From Janthinobacterium sp. TB1-E2 (GTDB lineage Bacteria > Pseudomonadota > Gammaproteobacteria > Burkholderiales > Burkholderiaceae_D), in contig NZ_CP142523.1 of NCBI RefSeq assembly GCF_036885605.1, forward strand, positions 1,984,001-2,048,000: a stretch of 64,000 nt of DNA, given 5' to 3'. The notes under the pieces are model-generated. The model did not search any database. It was given only the letters and a program-made list of their open reading frames with translations, and had not been told where the DNA came from. Below are positions 18,134 through 26,781 of this stretch, one piece after another. Both the position numbers and the translations under genes were made by a program. Each line of letters starts with the position of its first letter. Positions within the stretch are counted from its first letter, which is position 1.

Positions 18134-18155
18134 GCGAATGATTCTCATTTATAAT
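18134..18155 (+). promoter_or_regulatory. Fur box overlapping the promoter of the haem-uptake operon
   Basis: The symmetric core AATGA-TTC-TCATT (18137-18149) matches the Fur consensus and overlaps a perfect TATAAT (18150-18155). The first gene starts about 70 bases downstream. This predicts iron repression of hmuSTUV. No good -35 was recognised. Confidence 0.8.
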
Positions 18156-18222
18156 TGACTTCAAGATTCCCCCACCACCAGCCAGCCCATGCCAGCCAGT
18201 GTTCGCCTTGAAAGGAGACACC

Positions 18223-19317
18223 GTGTCGAGCATGCCCCCTATTTGCAATACCGAGCTGGTCACCAGCGAATTTACCCGCCTGCGCCGCGAGAAAAAAGCC
18301 CGCCACCGCGACATCGCCGAAGACCTGGGCATTTCCGAAGGCGAGCTGATCGCCGCACATGCGGGCCTGTCGCTGGCCAATGGCGCCTTGCTGGGCGCCG
18401 AGCGCCTGCAGCCCGACTGGCCCGCCATCATTGCCGCGCTGGAACCGCTGGGCGAAGTCATGGCGCTGACGCGCAACGCTTCGTGCGTGCATGAAAAGAC
18501 GGGTGTCTATCGAAAAGCCAGCCACAACAACCACGTGGGCCTGGTGCTCGGTGGCGACATCGACCTGCGTGTGTTCTACCGCCAGTGGGCGCATGGCTTT
18601 GCCGTACGCGAGATGGGAGAAAAGGAAGTGCAGCGCAGCCTGCAGTTTTTCGACGCGGCCGGCCAGGCCGTGCACAAGATTTTTCTGAAGCCGCAAAGCG
18701 ATATTGCCGCCTACGACGCGCTGGTGACGCATTTTGCCGATGCGGACCAGGCGCCCGGCATCGCCGTGGCGCCGCCGGCGCCGGCGCCGGCCGAATTGCC
18801 CGATGCGCAGATCGACGTGGCCGGCTTTCGCGCCGCCTGGGCCGACTTGCGCGACACGCATGAATTTTTCACCATGCTGAAAAAATACTCGGTCTCGCGC
18901 CTGCAGGGCTTGCGCCTGGCCGAGTCCCGTTTCGTGCAGCAGCTCGACAAATCCTGCGTGCTCGACCTGCTCAAGGACGCCGCGCTTGAAAAAGTATCGA
19001 TCATGGCTTTCGTCGGCAATGCCGGCATGATCCAGATCCATTCGGGCCCCGTGCACAAGATCGCCGTGATGGGGCCGTGGATCAATATCCTCGACACGCG
19101 CTTCAACCTGCATTTGCGCGAAGACCATATCGCCAGCGCCTGGGTGGTGAAAAAGCCCACGGTCGATGGCCTGGTGACGTCCGTGGAACTGTTTGACGCC
19201 AAGGGCGACACCATCGTCATGTTCTTCGGCGAGCGCAAGCCGGGCGTGCACGAGCTGTGCGAATGGCGCCATATCGTCGACCGGGTGGCGCAGGAGGGCG
19301 AACTATGCGCCGCATGA
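18223..19317 (+). CDS. hmuS: Haem-degrading/haem-trafficking protein (HemS/HmuS/ChuS family)
   Basis: Cytoplasmic protein of about 364 residues that receives imported haem and either degrades it or hands it on. It has the two-repeat structure of the family, with conserved GVYRKASHNNHVGLVLGGDIDLRVF in the first half and HSGPVHKIAVMGPWINILD in the second. The GTG at 18223 is chosen because AAAGGAGACACC lies at ideal spacing; an ATG at 18232 is the alternative. It is the first gene of the Fur-box operon, and its end overlaps hmuT by 13 bases. Confidence 0.93.
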   Translation: MSSMPPICNTELVTSEFTRLRREKKARHRDIAEDLGISEGELIAAHAGLSLANGALLGAERLQPDWPAIIAALEPLGEVMALTRNASCVHEKTGVYRKASHNNHVGLVLGGDIDLRVFYRQWAHGFAVREMGEKEVQRSLQFFDAAGQAVHKIFLKPQSDIAAYDALVTHFADADQAPGIAVAPPAPAPAELPDAQIDVAGFRAAWADLRDTHEFFTMLKKYSVSRLQGLRLAESRFVQQLDKSCVLDLLKDAALEKVSIMAFVGNAGMIQIHSGPVHKIAVMGPWINILDTRFNLHLREDHIASAWVVKKPTVDGLVTSVELFDAKGDTIVMFFGERKPGVHELCEWRHIVDRVAQEGELCAA

Positions 19318-20243
19318 TCGCCGCCAGCGTGGCGCGCCGCATCGCGCTGAAAAAGATGGGGGCGGGAGCCCTGGCGCTGGCCGCGCCGATGCAGGTGCTG
19401 GCCGCCGTGTCCGACGCGGGTAAACCCGTGGCGAAAGCGCGGCGCATCGTCAGCGTGGGCGGCGCCCTGACGGAAATCGTCTATGCGCTCGAGGCGCAGG
19501 GCGAACTGGTGGGCGTCGATACGACCTCGCTGTATCCGGCCGTGGCGCAACAGCTGCCGCAGGTCGGCTATGCGCGCACCTTGTCGGCCGAGGGCGTGCT
19601 GTCGCTGGCGCCCACGCAGCTGATCGCCACCGAGGAAGCGGGGCCGCAAGCCGTGCTGCGCCAGGTACGCGATGCAGGCGTGCCGGTGGCGGTGCTGAAC
19701 GCGAATAACCAATTCGAAGGCTTGCTCGAACGGGTGAAACAAGTGGGCCAGATCACGGGCCGGCCCGACCCCGCCGCGCGCCTGGCGCAAGCCTTGCAGC
19801 AGCAGTGGGACGGCGCCCTGGGCAAGGTGCGCCAGCGCAGCCACTCACCGGTACAATCAGCCGTGCGCGTGCTGTTCATCCTCGCGCATGCGCCGAACCA
19901 GGTGATGGTGGGCGGGCGCGAGACGGGCGCCGACGCCATGCTCGCGTATGCGGGCGCCGTCAATGTGATGGGCGGGCAGGGTGGATTCGCCGGCTACAAG
20001 CCGCTCACGCCGGAAGCCGTGATCGCCGCGCGGCCCGACATCGTGCTCGTCACGGACCAGGGCTTGAAGGCCTCGGGCGGCGTGGACGGCATCTTGAAAC
20101 TGCCAGGCCTGGCGCAGACGCCGGCCGGGCGCAAGCACCGCATCGTGTCGCTGGAAGCCATGCTGCTGCTGGGCTTTGGCCCGCGCATGCCGCAGGCGCT
20201 CATGGAACTCGACGCCGCCTTTGCGAAAGCCATGGCTGCATGA
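19305..20243 (+). CDS. hmuT: Haem ABC transporter periplasmic binding protein
   Basis: Periplasmic carrier of about 312 residues for haem, belonging to the class III (TroA/BtuF-like) binding proteins. It begins MRRMIAASVARRIALKKMG and continues into a hydrophobic segment, giving a signal peptide ending near residue 34. The ATG at 19305 is preceded by AGGAGGG. KARRIVSVGGALTEIVYALE opens the first lobe. It overlaps hmuU by 4 bases. Confidence 0.92.
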   Translation: MRRMIAASVARRIALKKMGAGALALAAPMQVLAAVSDAGKPVAKARRIVSVGGALTEIVYALEAQGELVGVDTTSLYPAVAQQLPQVGYARTLSAEGVLSLAPTQLIATEEAGPQAVLRQVRDAGVPVAVLNANNQFEGLLERVKQVGQITGRPDPAARLAQALQQQWDGALGKVRQRSHSPVQSAVRVLFILAHAPNQVMVGGRETGADAMLAYAGAVNVMGGQGGFAGYKPLTPEAVIAARPDIVLVTDQGLKASGGVDGILKLPGLAQTPAGRKHRIVSLEAMLLLGFGPRMPQALMELDAAFAKAMAA

Positions 20244-21292
20244 ACGTGGCCTCCGTGGTGTCCGCCGCTCCATGGCGCTGGCCACGCTGGGGCGCTGGCG
20301 GAATGCTGGCGGCCGCACTGGCTGGCGGCTTGCTCATCGCCGTGCAGGCGGGCGCCGTGCCCGTGACGCTGGCTGACTGGCTGGCGCCGTTTCAAGCGGG
20401 CGACGAGGCGTTGTCCGGCGGCGCCTATGTGCTGTGGCATATCCGTTTGCCGCGCGCCCTGTTCGCCGCCCTGATCGGCGCCGCGCTGGCGCTGGCCGGC
20501 GGCCTGACGCAAGGATTGTTCCGCAATCCGCTGGCCGACCCGGGGTTGCTGGGCGTGAGCAGCGGCGCCGCCTGCGCGGGCGCGGCCACCATCGTGTTTG
20601 CCGCCAGCCTGCACGTGGCACCCGAGCTGCGCGTGTGGCTGCTGCCGGCTGCCGCGTTTGCGGGCGCCATGCTGATCTGCGTGCTGCTTGACAGGGTCGC
20701 CCGCTGGGCCACGCCCGGCTCCATCGTCGGCCTGCTGCTGACGGGCGTGGCGCTGAACGCCATCACGGTGGCCGTCATGGGCCTGTGCATCTACCTGGCC
20801 AGCGACGACCAGTTGCGCACCCTGACTTTCTGGACCCTCGGTTCGCTGTCGGCCGGCAGCTGGCGCCAGGTGGCGGCCTTGCTGCTGGTGCTGGCGGGCG
20901 CGCTGTGGGCCACGCGCTACCTGATGCGCGCATTGAACGCGCTGGCGCTGGGCGAGGCGCAGGCGCTGCACGTGGGCGTCGACGTGGGCCGGCTGCGCAC
21001 GCAGGTGATCGTGCTGGTGGCCGTGCTGACAGGGTTTGCCGTCGCCTGGTGCGGCGGCATCGGTTTTATCGGCCTGATCGCGCCGCACCTGGTACGCACC
21101 TGGCTGGGCGCCGACCAGCGCCGCGTGCTACCGCTGTCCATGCTGGCCGGCGGCTTGCTGCTGCTGTTGGCCGACACCCTGGCGCGCACGGTCGCCATTC
21201 CCGCGGAAGTCCCCGTCGGCATTTTCACGGCCTTGCTGGGCGGGCCATTTTTCCTGATGCTGTTGCGGCGCTTCCGCCACGGCACCGCCTAG
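20240..21292 (+). CDS. hmuU: Haem ABC transporter permease (FecCD family)
   Basis: Inner-membrane permease of about 350 residues with eight to ten helices. FecCD family motifs include RLPRALFAALIGAALALAGG and FRNPLADPGLLGVSSGAA. The cytoplasmic coupling region GGIGFIGLIAPHLVR is also present. The ATG at 20240 overlaps the hmuT stop. The protein partners with HmuT and HmuV. Confidence 0.93.
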   Translation: MNVASVVSAAPWRWPRWGAGGMLAAALAGGLLIAVQAGAVPVTLADWLAPFQAGDEALSGGAYVLWHIRLPRALFAALIGAALALAGGLTQGLFRNPLADPGLLGVSSGAACAGAATIVFAASLHVAPELRVWLLPAAAFAGAMLICVLLDRVARWATPGSIVGLLLTGVALNAITVAVMGLCIYLASDDQLRTLTFWTLGSLSAGSWRQVAALLLVLAGALWATRYLMRALNALALGEAQALHVGVDVGRLRTQVIVLVAVLTGFAVAWCGGIGFIGLIAPHLVRTWLGADQRRVLPLSMLAGGLLLLLADTLARTVAIPAEVPVGIFTALLGGPFFLMLLRRFRHGTA

Positions 21293-21300
21293 AGGTGAAC

Positions 21301-22089
21301 ATGACGCCCTTGCTGGAACTCTCCTTCGCCACCACGCAACTGGGCCAGCAGTATTTCGGCCCCTTCACTGTGCGGGTGGCGCCCGGCGAGCGCATCGCCA
21401 TCCTTGGCCCCAGCGGCGCGGGCAAGTCGACGCTGTTGAAACTGATGGCGTGCGAACTGCAGCCGCAGGCGGGCCAGGTGGTGCTTGCCGGCCGTCCCCT
21501 GGCGCAGTGGCCGCTGGCCGACCTGGCGCGGTGCCGCGCCGTGCTGCCGCAAGGTTCGAACGTGGCCTTCGGCTTGCAGTGCGAACTGGTGATCGGCCTG
21601 GGACGGGTGGCGCGCCTGGTCGACCCGCAGCTGGAACGGATCGTGCAGGACGCTGCCGCCCTGGCCCGCGCCGGGCATCTGCTGGGCCGCCGCCTCGATA
21701 CCCTGTCCGGCGGCGAGCAGGCGAGGGTGCAGCTGGCGCGCATCTTCGCGCAGATGTGGGATGTGCGCGATGGCTTGATACTCGTCGATGAACCGCTGGC
21801 GGCGCTCGATCCCGGGCTGCAGTTCGATCTGCTCGACAGCCTGCAGCAGTTCTGCGCCACGCGCGGCCACGCCGTCATCGCCATCCTGCACGACATCAAT
21901 CACGCCTTGCTGGGTTTCGAGCGGCTGCTGCTCGTGCGTTCGGGCCAGCTGGTCGCAGACATCGCCAGCGATGCCGGCGCCGTGCCCGCCCTGGCCGCGC
22001 TGTACGGCATCGCCCTGACGACGGCGACCAGCAGCGACGGCCACGTGTGCGTCATCCCTGCCAGAAGCGCGGTGCGCAGGGCGGCCTGA
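21301..22089 (+). CDS. hmuV: Haem ABC transporter ATP-binding protein
   Basis: ATPase of 262 residues that powers haem import. Walker A is GPSGAGKST, the signature is LSGGEQ, Walker B is LILVDEP and the H-loop is ILHDINHA. The Q-loop lies in VLPQGSN. The ATG at 21301 is preceded by GAGGTGAAC. No outer-membrane haem receptor or TonB gene is in this operon; those must lie elsewhere. Confidence 0.94.
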   Translation: MTPLLELSFATTQLGQQYFGPFTVRVAPGERIAILGPSGAGKSTLLKLMACELQPQAGQVVLAGRPLAQWPLADLARCRAVLPQGSNVAFGLQCELVIGLGRVARLVDPQLERIVQDAAALARAGHLLGRRLDTLSGGEQARVQLARIFAQMWDVRDGLILVDEPLAALDPGLQFDLLDSLQQFCATRGHAVIAILHDINHALLGFERLLLVRSGQLVADIASDAGAVPALAALYGIALTTATSSDGHVCVIPARSAVRRAA

Positions 22090-22098
22090 CCGACTCAC

Positions 22099-22533
22099 TC
22101 ACCACACGTCCGCCGCGCGCGGCCGCGCCATCTGGCCGCTGCCCAGCAGCCACACCATCAGGGCGTCGGCCTGTTCGCGTGTGGCCGCCACTTCCTGCAC
22201 GATGCCGAACGCTTTCATGGCGCCAGCGGCCATCGCTTGCAGGCACGCGCGCTGTTCCGCGTCCGCTTCGATGGACACCAGGCCCCGGCAAATGGCGGCC
22301 AGCGCCACCTTGTTGTGCTCGAGCCACAGGCCGCGCCGCTTGCGGTCGACGTGCGCTTCATCGCTGCGCTCCTCTTCGAACAGCATGACGAACGGTTCGC
22401 CGTGGCGCAGCAGGGCGTCCATGTCGTTTTCCCACAGCGGGGCATAGCCGGTAACGGCCGTTTCAGGGCGAAAGCGCACGATGGGAAAGTCGCTGACGTC
22501 GTGGATGGAAAAATGGGCGGGATTCGGTTTCAT
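22099..22533 (-). CDS. Conserved hypothetical protein, last gene of the efflux operon
   Basis: 144-residue soluble protein, no signal peptide or membrane helix, not matched to a family from memory. It contains FVMLFEEERSDEAHVDRKRRGLWLEHNKVALAAICRG, an acidic-basic region that looks like a folded domain. It overlaps the outer-membrane channel gene by 4 bases (ATGA), which ties it to the efflux operon. It converges on hmuV with a 9-base gap, so a link to haem uptake is not implied. Function unknown. Confidence 0.65.
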   Translation of the reverse strand: MKPNPAHFSIHDVSDFPIVRFRPETAVTGYAPLWENDMDALLRHGEPFVMLFEEERSDEAHVDRKRRGLWLEHNKVALAAICRGLVSIEADAEQRACLQAMAAGAMKAFGIVQEVAATREQADALMVWLLGSGQMARPRAADVW

Positions 22534-23969
22534 TGGGTACTTTCTTGCGAGGTGCTTGAAAAGGCTTGCCAGCCGCCGCCCAGCGCCTTGTAAACCTGGA
22601 CCAGCGACAGCGACGCGGTGGCGCGGCTGTCGACCAGCGCCGCCTCGTTGTTCAATAAGGTGTTTTGCACGTGCAGCACGTTGATCAAGTCCGTGCCGCC
22701 CTGGCGGTACTGCAGTTCCGCGCTGCCCAGCGCGCGCCGTCCCTGTTTGACGGCTTCATCGAGGCTGGCCTGGCGGCGGGCGTTGGCCTGGTAGCCGGAC
22801 AAGGCGTCTTCCACCTCGTGCCAGGCGGCCAGCACCGTCTGGCGGTAGGCGATGGCCGCTTCCTGCTGCTGCGCTTCGCGCAATTGCAGGTTGCCGCGCA
22901 GGCGGCCGCCATCGAACAGGGGTACGCTGAAGCCGGGACCGAAGGCAAAGCGCTTGGCATCCCAGCCGATGTCGGACAGCTGCATCGCTTGCAGGCCGAT
23001 GCTGCCCGAGAGCGTGATGCGCGGATAAAAATCACCTTGCGCCACGCCGATGGCGGCCGTGGCCGCGTGCAGCTGCGCTTCGGCGCGGCGGATGTCGGGA
23101 CGCCGCTCGGCCAGGCTGCTGGGCACGCCCAGCTGCACCTGCATGGCCACGGCGGGAATGTCCTTGACAGCCGCCAGCTCCGCCTGCAAAGCTTGCGGTG
23201 GCAACGCCAGCAAGAGGGCGAGGGCATTGCCCAGGCGCGCTTCGCGCTGCTGCAGCGGCGGCAAACGCGCTTCGATGGTGGCCACGTGGGCCGCCGCCTC
23301 GGCCTCGTCGAGCTGCGTCGCCGCGCCTTCGCGCAGGCGGATGCGGGTCAGCTCCAGGGTATGGCGGGCGATGTCGAGCAGCTGCTGCGTGATGGCCAGG
23401 GTTTGCTGCGCGCCGCGCAACTCGATGTAGTCGCGCGCCGTCTCGGCCAGCACGGCCAGCAGCACGCCGCGCTGCGTTTCCTGGGCCACGTCAACGCGCG
23501 CGTCGGCCGCTTCCACTTCGCGCCGCACGCGGCCCCACAGGTCCAGCTCCCAGGCCGCATCGAGGTTGCCTTGCCACAGGCTGTAGGCGGATTGGCCGTT
23601 GTTGCGCGACGGGTCGCTCAAGCCTTGTTCGCTGTTGCGCGCGCGGCTGTAGCCGCCATTCGCGCCCAGGGACGGGCCTTGCGCGGCGCCGGCCACACCG
23701 CGCGCGGCGCGGCTCTGTTCCAGCCGGCTGGCGGCCGCCAGCACGTCGAGGTTGGCGCCGGCGGCGCGCCGCAGCAGGGACGACAGGGTCGCGTCGCCAA
23801 AGCCGTCCCACCAGTGCTGCTCGATGGCGCCATCCTGTGCCGCCGCGAAGCGGGCATCTTCCGCCTGACGCCATTGCTGACCCAGGTCATGGGGCGGGCG
23901 CTGGAAGTCGGTGCCGACGCTGCCGCAGCCGGCCAGGCCCAGGGCCGTGATCAAGATCAGTGCTTTCAT
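22530..23969 (-). CDS. Outer-membrane efflux channel lipoprotein (TolC/NodT family)
   Basis: Outer-membrane lipoprotein of 479 residues, trimeric channel of a tripartite pump. The N-terminus MKALILITALGLAGC carries a lipobox with Cys15. Two OEP repeats follow, with the family motif SLAERRPDIRRAEAQLHAATA and the C-terminal LINVLHVQNTLLNNE. It overlaps the membrane fusion gene by 4 bases and forms an operon with it and the DHA2 transporter. Confidence 0.92.
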   Translation of the reverse strand: MKALILITALGLAGCGSVGTDFQRPPHDLGQQWRQAEDARFAAAQDGAIEQHWWDGFGDATLSSLLRRAAGANLDVLAAASRLEQSRAARGVAGAAQGPSLGANGGYSRARNSEQGLSDPSRNNGQSAYSLWQGNLDAAWELDLWGRVRREVEAADARVDVAQETQRGVLLAVLAETARDYIELRGAQQTLAITQQLLDIARHTLELTRIRLREGAATQLDEAEAAAHVATIEARLPPLQQREARLGNALALLLALPPQALQAELAAVKDIPAVAMQVQLGVPSSLAERRPDIRRAEAQLHAATAAIGVAQGDFYPRITLSGSIGLQAMQLSDIGWDAKRFAFGPGFSVPLFDGGRLRGNLQLREAQQQEAAIAYRQTVLAAWHEVEDALSGYQANARRQASLDEAVKQGRRALGSAELQYRQGGTDLINVLHVQNTLLNNEAALVDSRATASLSLVQVYKALGGGWQAFSSTSQESTQ

Positions 23970-25048
23970 CGCGCGCTCACCTGTTGCAGCTGTTGACGGC
24001 GCGCGGCCGTATCGATGCGCACTTCGGCCGACATGCCCACGCGCAGGCGGGTGCCCCGGTCCCGGTCGCCGTCCTGCTCCGGGTCGAGCGCGATCCGGAC
24101 GGGGATGCGCTGCACCACCTTGGTGAAGTTGCCGGTGGCGTTTTCCGGCGCGATGGCGGCAAACGTCACGCCCGTGGCCGGCGCGATGCTGTGCACGGTG
24201 CCGTGCAGGAGCACGCCAGGATAGGCGTCGATGGCGATGCTGGCGCGCTGGCCCTGGCGCACGTGCGTGAGCTGGGTTTCCTGCAGATTGGCGACGACGA
24301 AGCTGCGGTTCAGTGGCACCACGGCCATCAGGCTGGCGCCGGGCGCCACGAGGGCGCCGACGCGTACGGCGCGGCGTCCGACGATGCCGTCGATGGGAGC
24401 ACGCAGCTGCGTATGCGACAGATCCAGTTCGGCCCGTTGCAGGTTGGCGCGGGCGCGCAGCAGGGCCGCTTCAGCCGCCCCTTGCTGCGCTTGCAAAATG
24501 TCAGTCTGCTTGCGGGTGGCGACGAGGGCGGCGCGGTTTTGCGCCAGGCGCGCGCGGCTCACGTCGTAGCGCGATTGCGCCTGCTGGGCGTTTTGCACGC
24601 TGCCCGCGCCCTGGCCGGCCAGGTGCGTTGAACGGGCCAGTTCCTGCTGCGCCAGTTTGTCTTCCGCCTGGTTGGCCTCGACCAGGGTGCTGGCTTGTTC
24701 GATCACAGATTGCTGGCGCTGCACCGTGGCGCGGGCATAGTCCAGCTGCGCCTCGGCGCCCGCTACTTCGGCGCGTGCCGAGGCGGCGGCGGCCTGGTAA
24801 TCGCGGTCGTCGATGCGGGCCAGCAGCTGACCCGCCTTGACAGCCTGGTTGTCTTCCACCAGCACTTCCCGCACGATGCCGCCCACCTTGGGAGAAAGCA
24901 CGGTGTAGTCGGCGCTGACGAAGGCGTCGTCGGTGCCTTGTTCTTCGCTGCGGGAAAACAGCAGTTGCCAGGCGCAAAAGGCGAGGGCGCAGGCCAGCAG
25001 GGCCAGGCCGAGGAGGAAAGCGCGCGAGCGCAGTATGGGGACATTCAT
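23966..25048 (-). CDS. HlyD/EmrA-type membrane fusion protein
   Basis: Periplasmic adaptor of 360 residues anchored by one N-terminal helix (about residues 11-31). The lipoyl half-motif GIVREVLVEDNQAVKAGQLLARIDD is near residue 55. A long alpha hairpin comes next and then LDLSHTQLRAPIDGIVG. It should link the DHA2 transporter to the outer-membrane channel. The transporter gene ends 28 bases upstream. Confidence 0.92.
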   Translation of the reverse strand: MNVPILRSRAFLLGLALLACALAFCAWQLLFSRSEEQGTDDAFVSADYTVLSPKVGGIVREVLVEDNQAVKAGQLLARIDDRDYQAAAASARAEVAGAEAQLDYARATVQRQQSVIEQASTLVEANQAEDKLAQQELARSTHLAGQGAGSVQNAQQAQSRYDVSRARLAQNRAALVATRKQTDILQAQQGAAEAALLRARANLQRAELDLSHTQLRAPIDGIVGRRAVRVGALVAPGASLMAVVPLNRSFVVANLQETQLTHVRQGQRASIAIDAYPGVLLHGTVHSIAPATGVTFAAIAPENATGNFTKVVQRIPVRIALDPEQDGDRDRGTRLRVGMSAEVRIDTAARRQQLQQVSAR

Positions 25049-25076
25049 GGTGAGGCTCTTTCGTAAAAATGAAAAT

Positions 25077-26603
25077 TCAAGCGGCGCGCGGCGGATAGAC
25101 GCGCGTCGGCAGGATGGGGATGATCACAATCATGGCCAGCGCGATGGCGGCCACGCAGAGGTACAGGTCGGACGAGGTCAGGGTGACGACTTGCGCATGC
25201 ATGCGCTGTGCCAGCCCTGGCACATCGACGGCGCCCGGCAGGTTGCCCAGGCGTTCGCTGAGCACCGTCGAATGGAAATGGTTGCGGCGCGTGATCAGCG
25301 CATCGAGCACGCCGGTGGCGACGACGGCCGACATGCCCTTGATGGTGTTGAACCAGGCCGAGGCGAACGGTCCATCCTGCGGCGCCAGGCCCGTGGTGGC
25401 GAGCAGCAGCAAGGGAATCACGGCCATCGGTTGTGCAAAGATCTGCACCGCTTGCAGCAGGTAGAAATGCGTGCGTATCCAGTCCGGCGACATGCGCGCG
25501 CCCAGCACGCAGGACAGGGCCAGCATGCTCAGGCCGATGGCCAGCACCCAGCGGCAGTCGACGGCGCGCAGATTGCACATGGCGGCCACCAGCGGCAGGG
25601 CGACCAGCTGCGGCAGCGCCACCATCAGCATCACGGGCGCCGTTTGCAGCGGGCGGTAGGCGTGCACCTGCGCCAGGTAGGACGAGGGGATCAGGATCAC
25701 GGCCAGCAGCACGAACAGCACGCCGCCCAGGGTCAGCAGGGCGTGGCTGAGGTTGCGCCGCGACAGCAGCTGCAGCTTGAAGAAGGGCAGCGGGTGCGAC
25801 CACTCGTTGATGAAGAACAGCACCAGCAGCAATAGACCGCCGCCCAGCAGCACGCAGATCAGCGGCGAGGCGAACCACGCCAGGCGTTCGCCCTGCAGCA
25901 TGCCCACCACCAGCATGCTGATGGCGGGCAGGCCAAGCAGCAGGCCGCGCCAGTCGAACTGGCGGAAACGTTCGAGGCGCAGCGGGTCTTGCGGCAAGCC
26001 CCAGGACACCATCAGCAGGGCGACGATGCTGCCCGGGACGACTTGCCAGAACGCCCATTGCCAGCCCAGGTACTCGGTCCAGAAGGCGGCCAGCGGCGTG
26101 CCCAGGCTGGGGCCGAAAGTGGCGCTCAGCGCATAGCCGCCCAGGCCATACAGCTTGATGTTCGGCGGCAGGAAGCGCAGCGCCACCGTCATCAGCATGG
26201 GCGGCAGGGCGCCGCCGGCCGCGCCCTGCACCACGCGCAGGAACATCAGCACGGACAGGTTCGGCGCAAACGGGCATAGCAGGCCGGCGGCCATGCAGAC
26301 GATGATGGCGGCGGCCGTCAACCGGCGCAGCGAGAACGTGACGGAACACCACGGCGCGAACGCCATGGCCGACACCGAGGCAGCCGCATACAGGGCCACG
26401 AGCCAGCTGGCGTCGTCGCGCGCGATGCCCATGGCGCCGCGAATGTCGGCCAGCGCGATCTTGGTGATGTTTTCATTCAGGCCTGACACCAGCACGGCCA
26501 GCAGCACACCGGTCAGGCCCGTGGCCAGGCGCAGGCCGAAGATAGGAGGTGAGGGAGGCGGCGCGGCCGCAGGGGCGGCGCCGGGAAGGGGGACAGCGGA
26601 CAC
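25077..26603 (-). CDS. DHA2-family MFS drug exporter (EmrB/QacA type)
   Basis: Inner-membrane proton-driven exporter of 508 residues with about 14 predicted helices. Family features include LAVLVSGLNENITKIALADIRGAMG near the start, the short motif PLAAFWTEYLGWQWAFW, and LPPMLMTVAL. A Pro/Ala-rich stretch precedes the first helix. It is the first gene of a three-component export operon. The substrate is unknown; aromatic acids, antibiotics or siderophores are typical for the family. Confidence 0.91.
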   Translation of the reverse strand: MSAVPLPGAAPAAAPPPSPPIFGLRLATGLTGVLLAVLVSGLNENITKIALADIRGAMGIARDDASWLVALYAAASVSAMAFAPWCSVTFSLRRLTAAAIIVCMAAGLLCPFAPNLSVLMFLRVVQGAAGGALPPMLMTVALRFLPPNIKLYGLGGYALSATFGPSLGTPLAAFWTEYLGWQWAFWQVVPGSIVALLMVSWGLPQDPLRLERFRQFDWRGLLLGLPAISMLVVGMLQGERLAWFASPLICVLLGGGLLLLVLFFINEWSHPLPFFKLQLLSRRNLSHALLTLGGVLFVLLAVILIPSSYLAQVHAYRPLQTAPVMLMVALPQLVALPLVAAMCNLRAVDCRWVLAIGLSMLALSCVLGARMSPDWIRTHFYLLQAVQIFAQPMAVIPLLLLATTGLAPQDGPFASAWFNTIKGMSAVVATGVLDALITRRNHFHSTVLSERLGNLPGAVDVPGLAQRMHAQVVTLTSSDLYLCVAAIALAMIVIIPILPTRVYPPRAA

Positions 26604-26709
26604 AGGGAACTCCGTGGATGAGGATCAGTCCACGCAGTATAGGTAGCCGTTAATCTTGTGAAAATTGATAATTAAGGAAGTGTGAATTGCGTCTGGCGCA
26701 ATGATGGTT

Positions 26710-26736
26710 GGGGTCGGACCCTGTGGGTCTGACCCC
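26710..26736. repeat. Palindromic repeat GGGGTC-type, copy 1
   Basis: GGGGTCGGACCC-TGT-GGGTCTGACCCC is an imperfect palindrome in the gap between the DHA2 gene and the LysR gene. It shares its arms with copy 2. Confidence 0.7.
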
Positions 26737-26781
26737 GGTCTTTGTCGTTGGGTTTGGCGTGTGAGTTCAGATCAACCCCAA

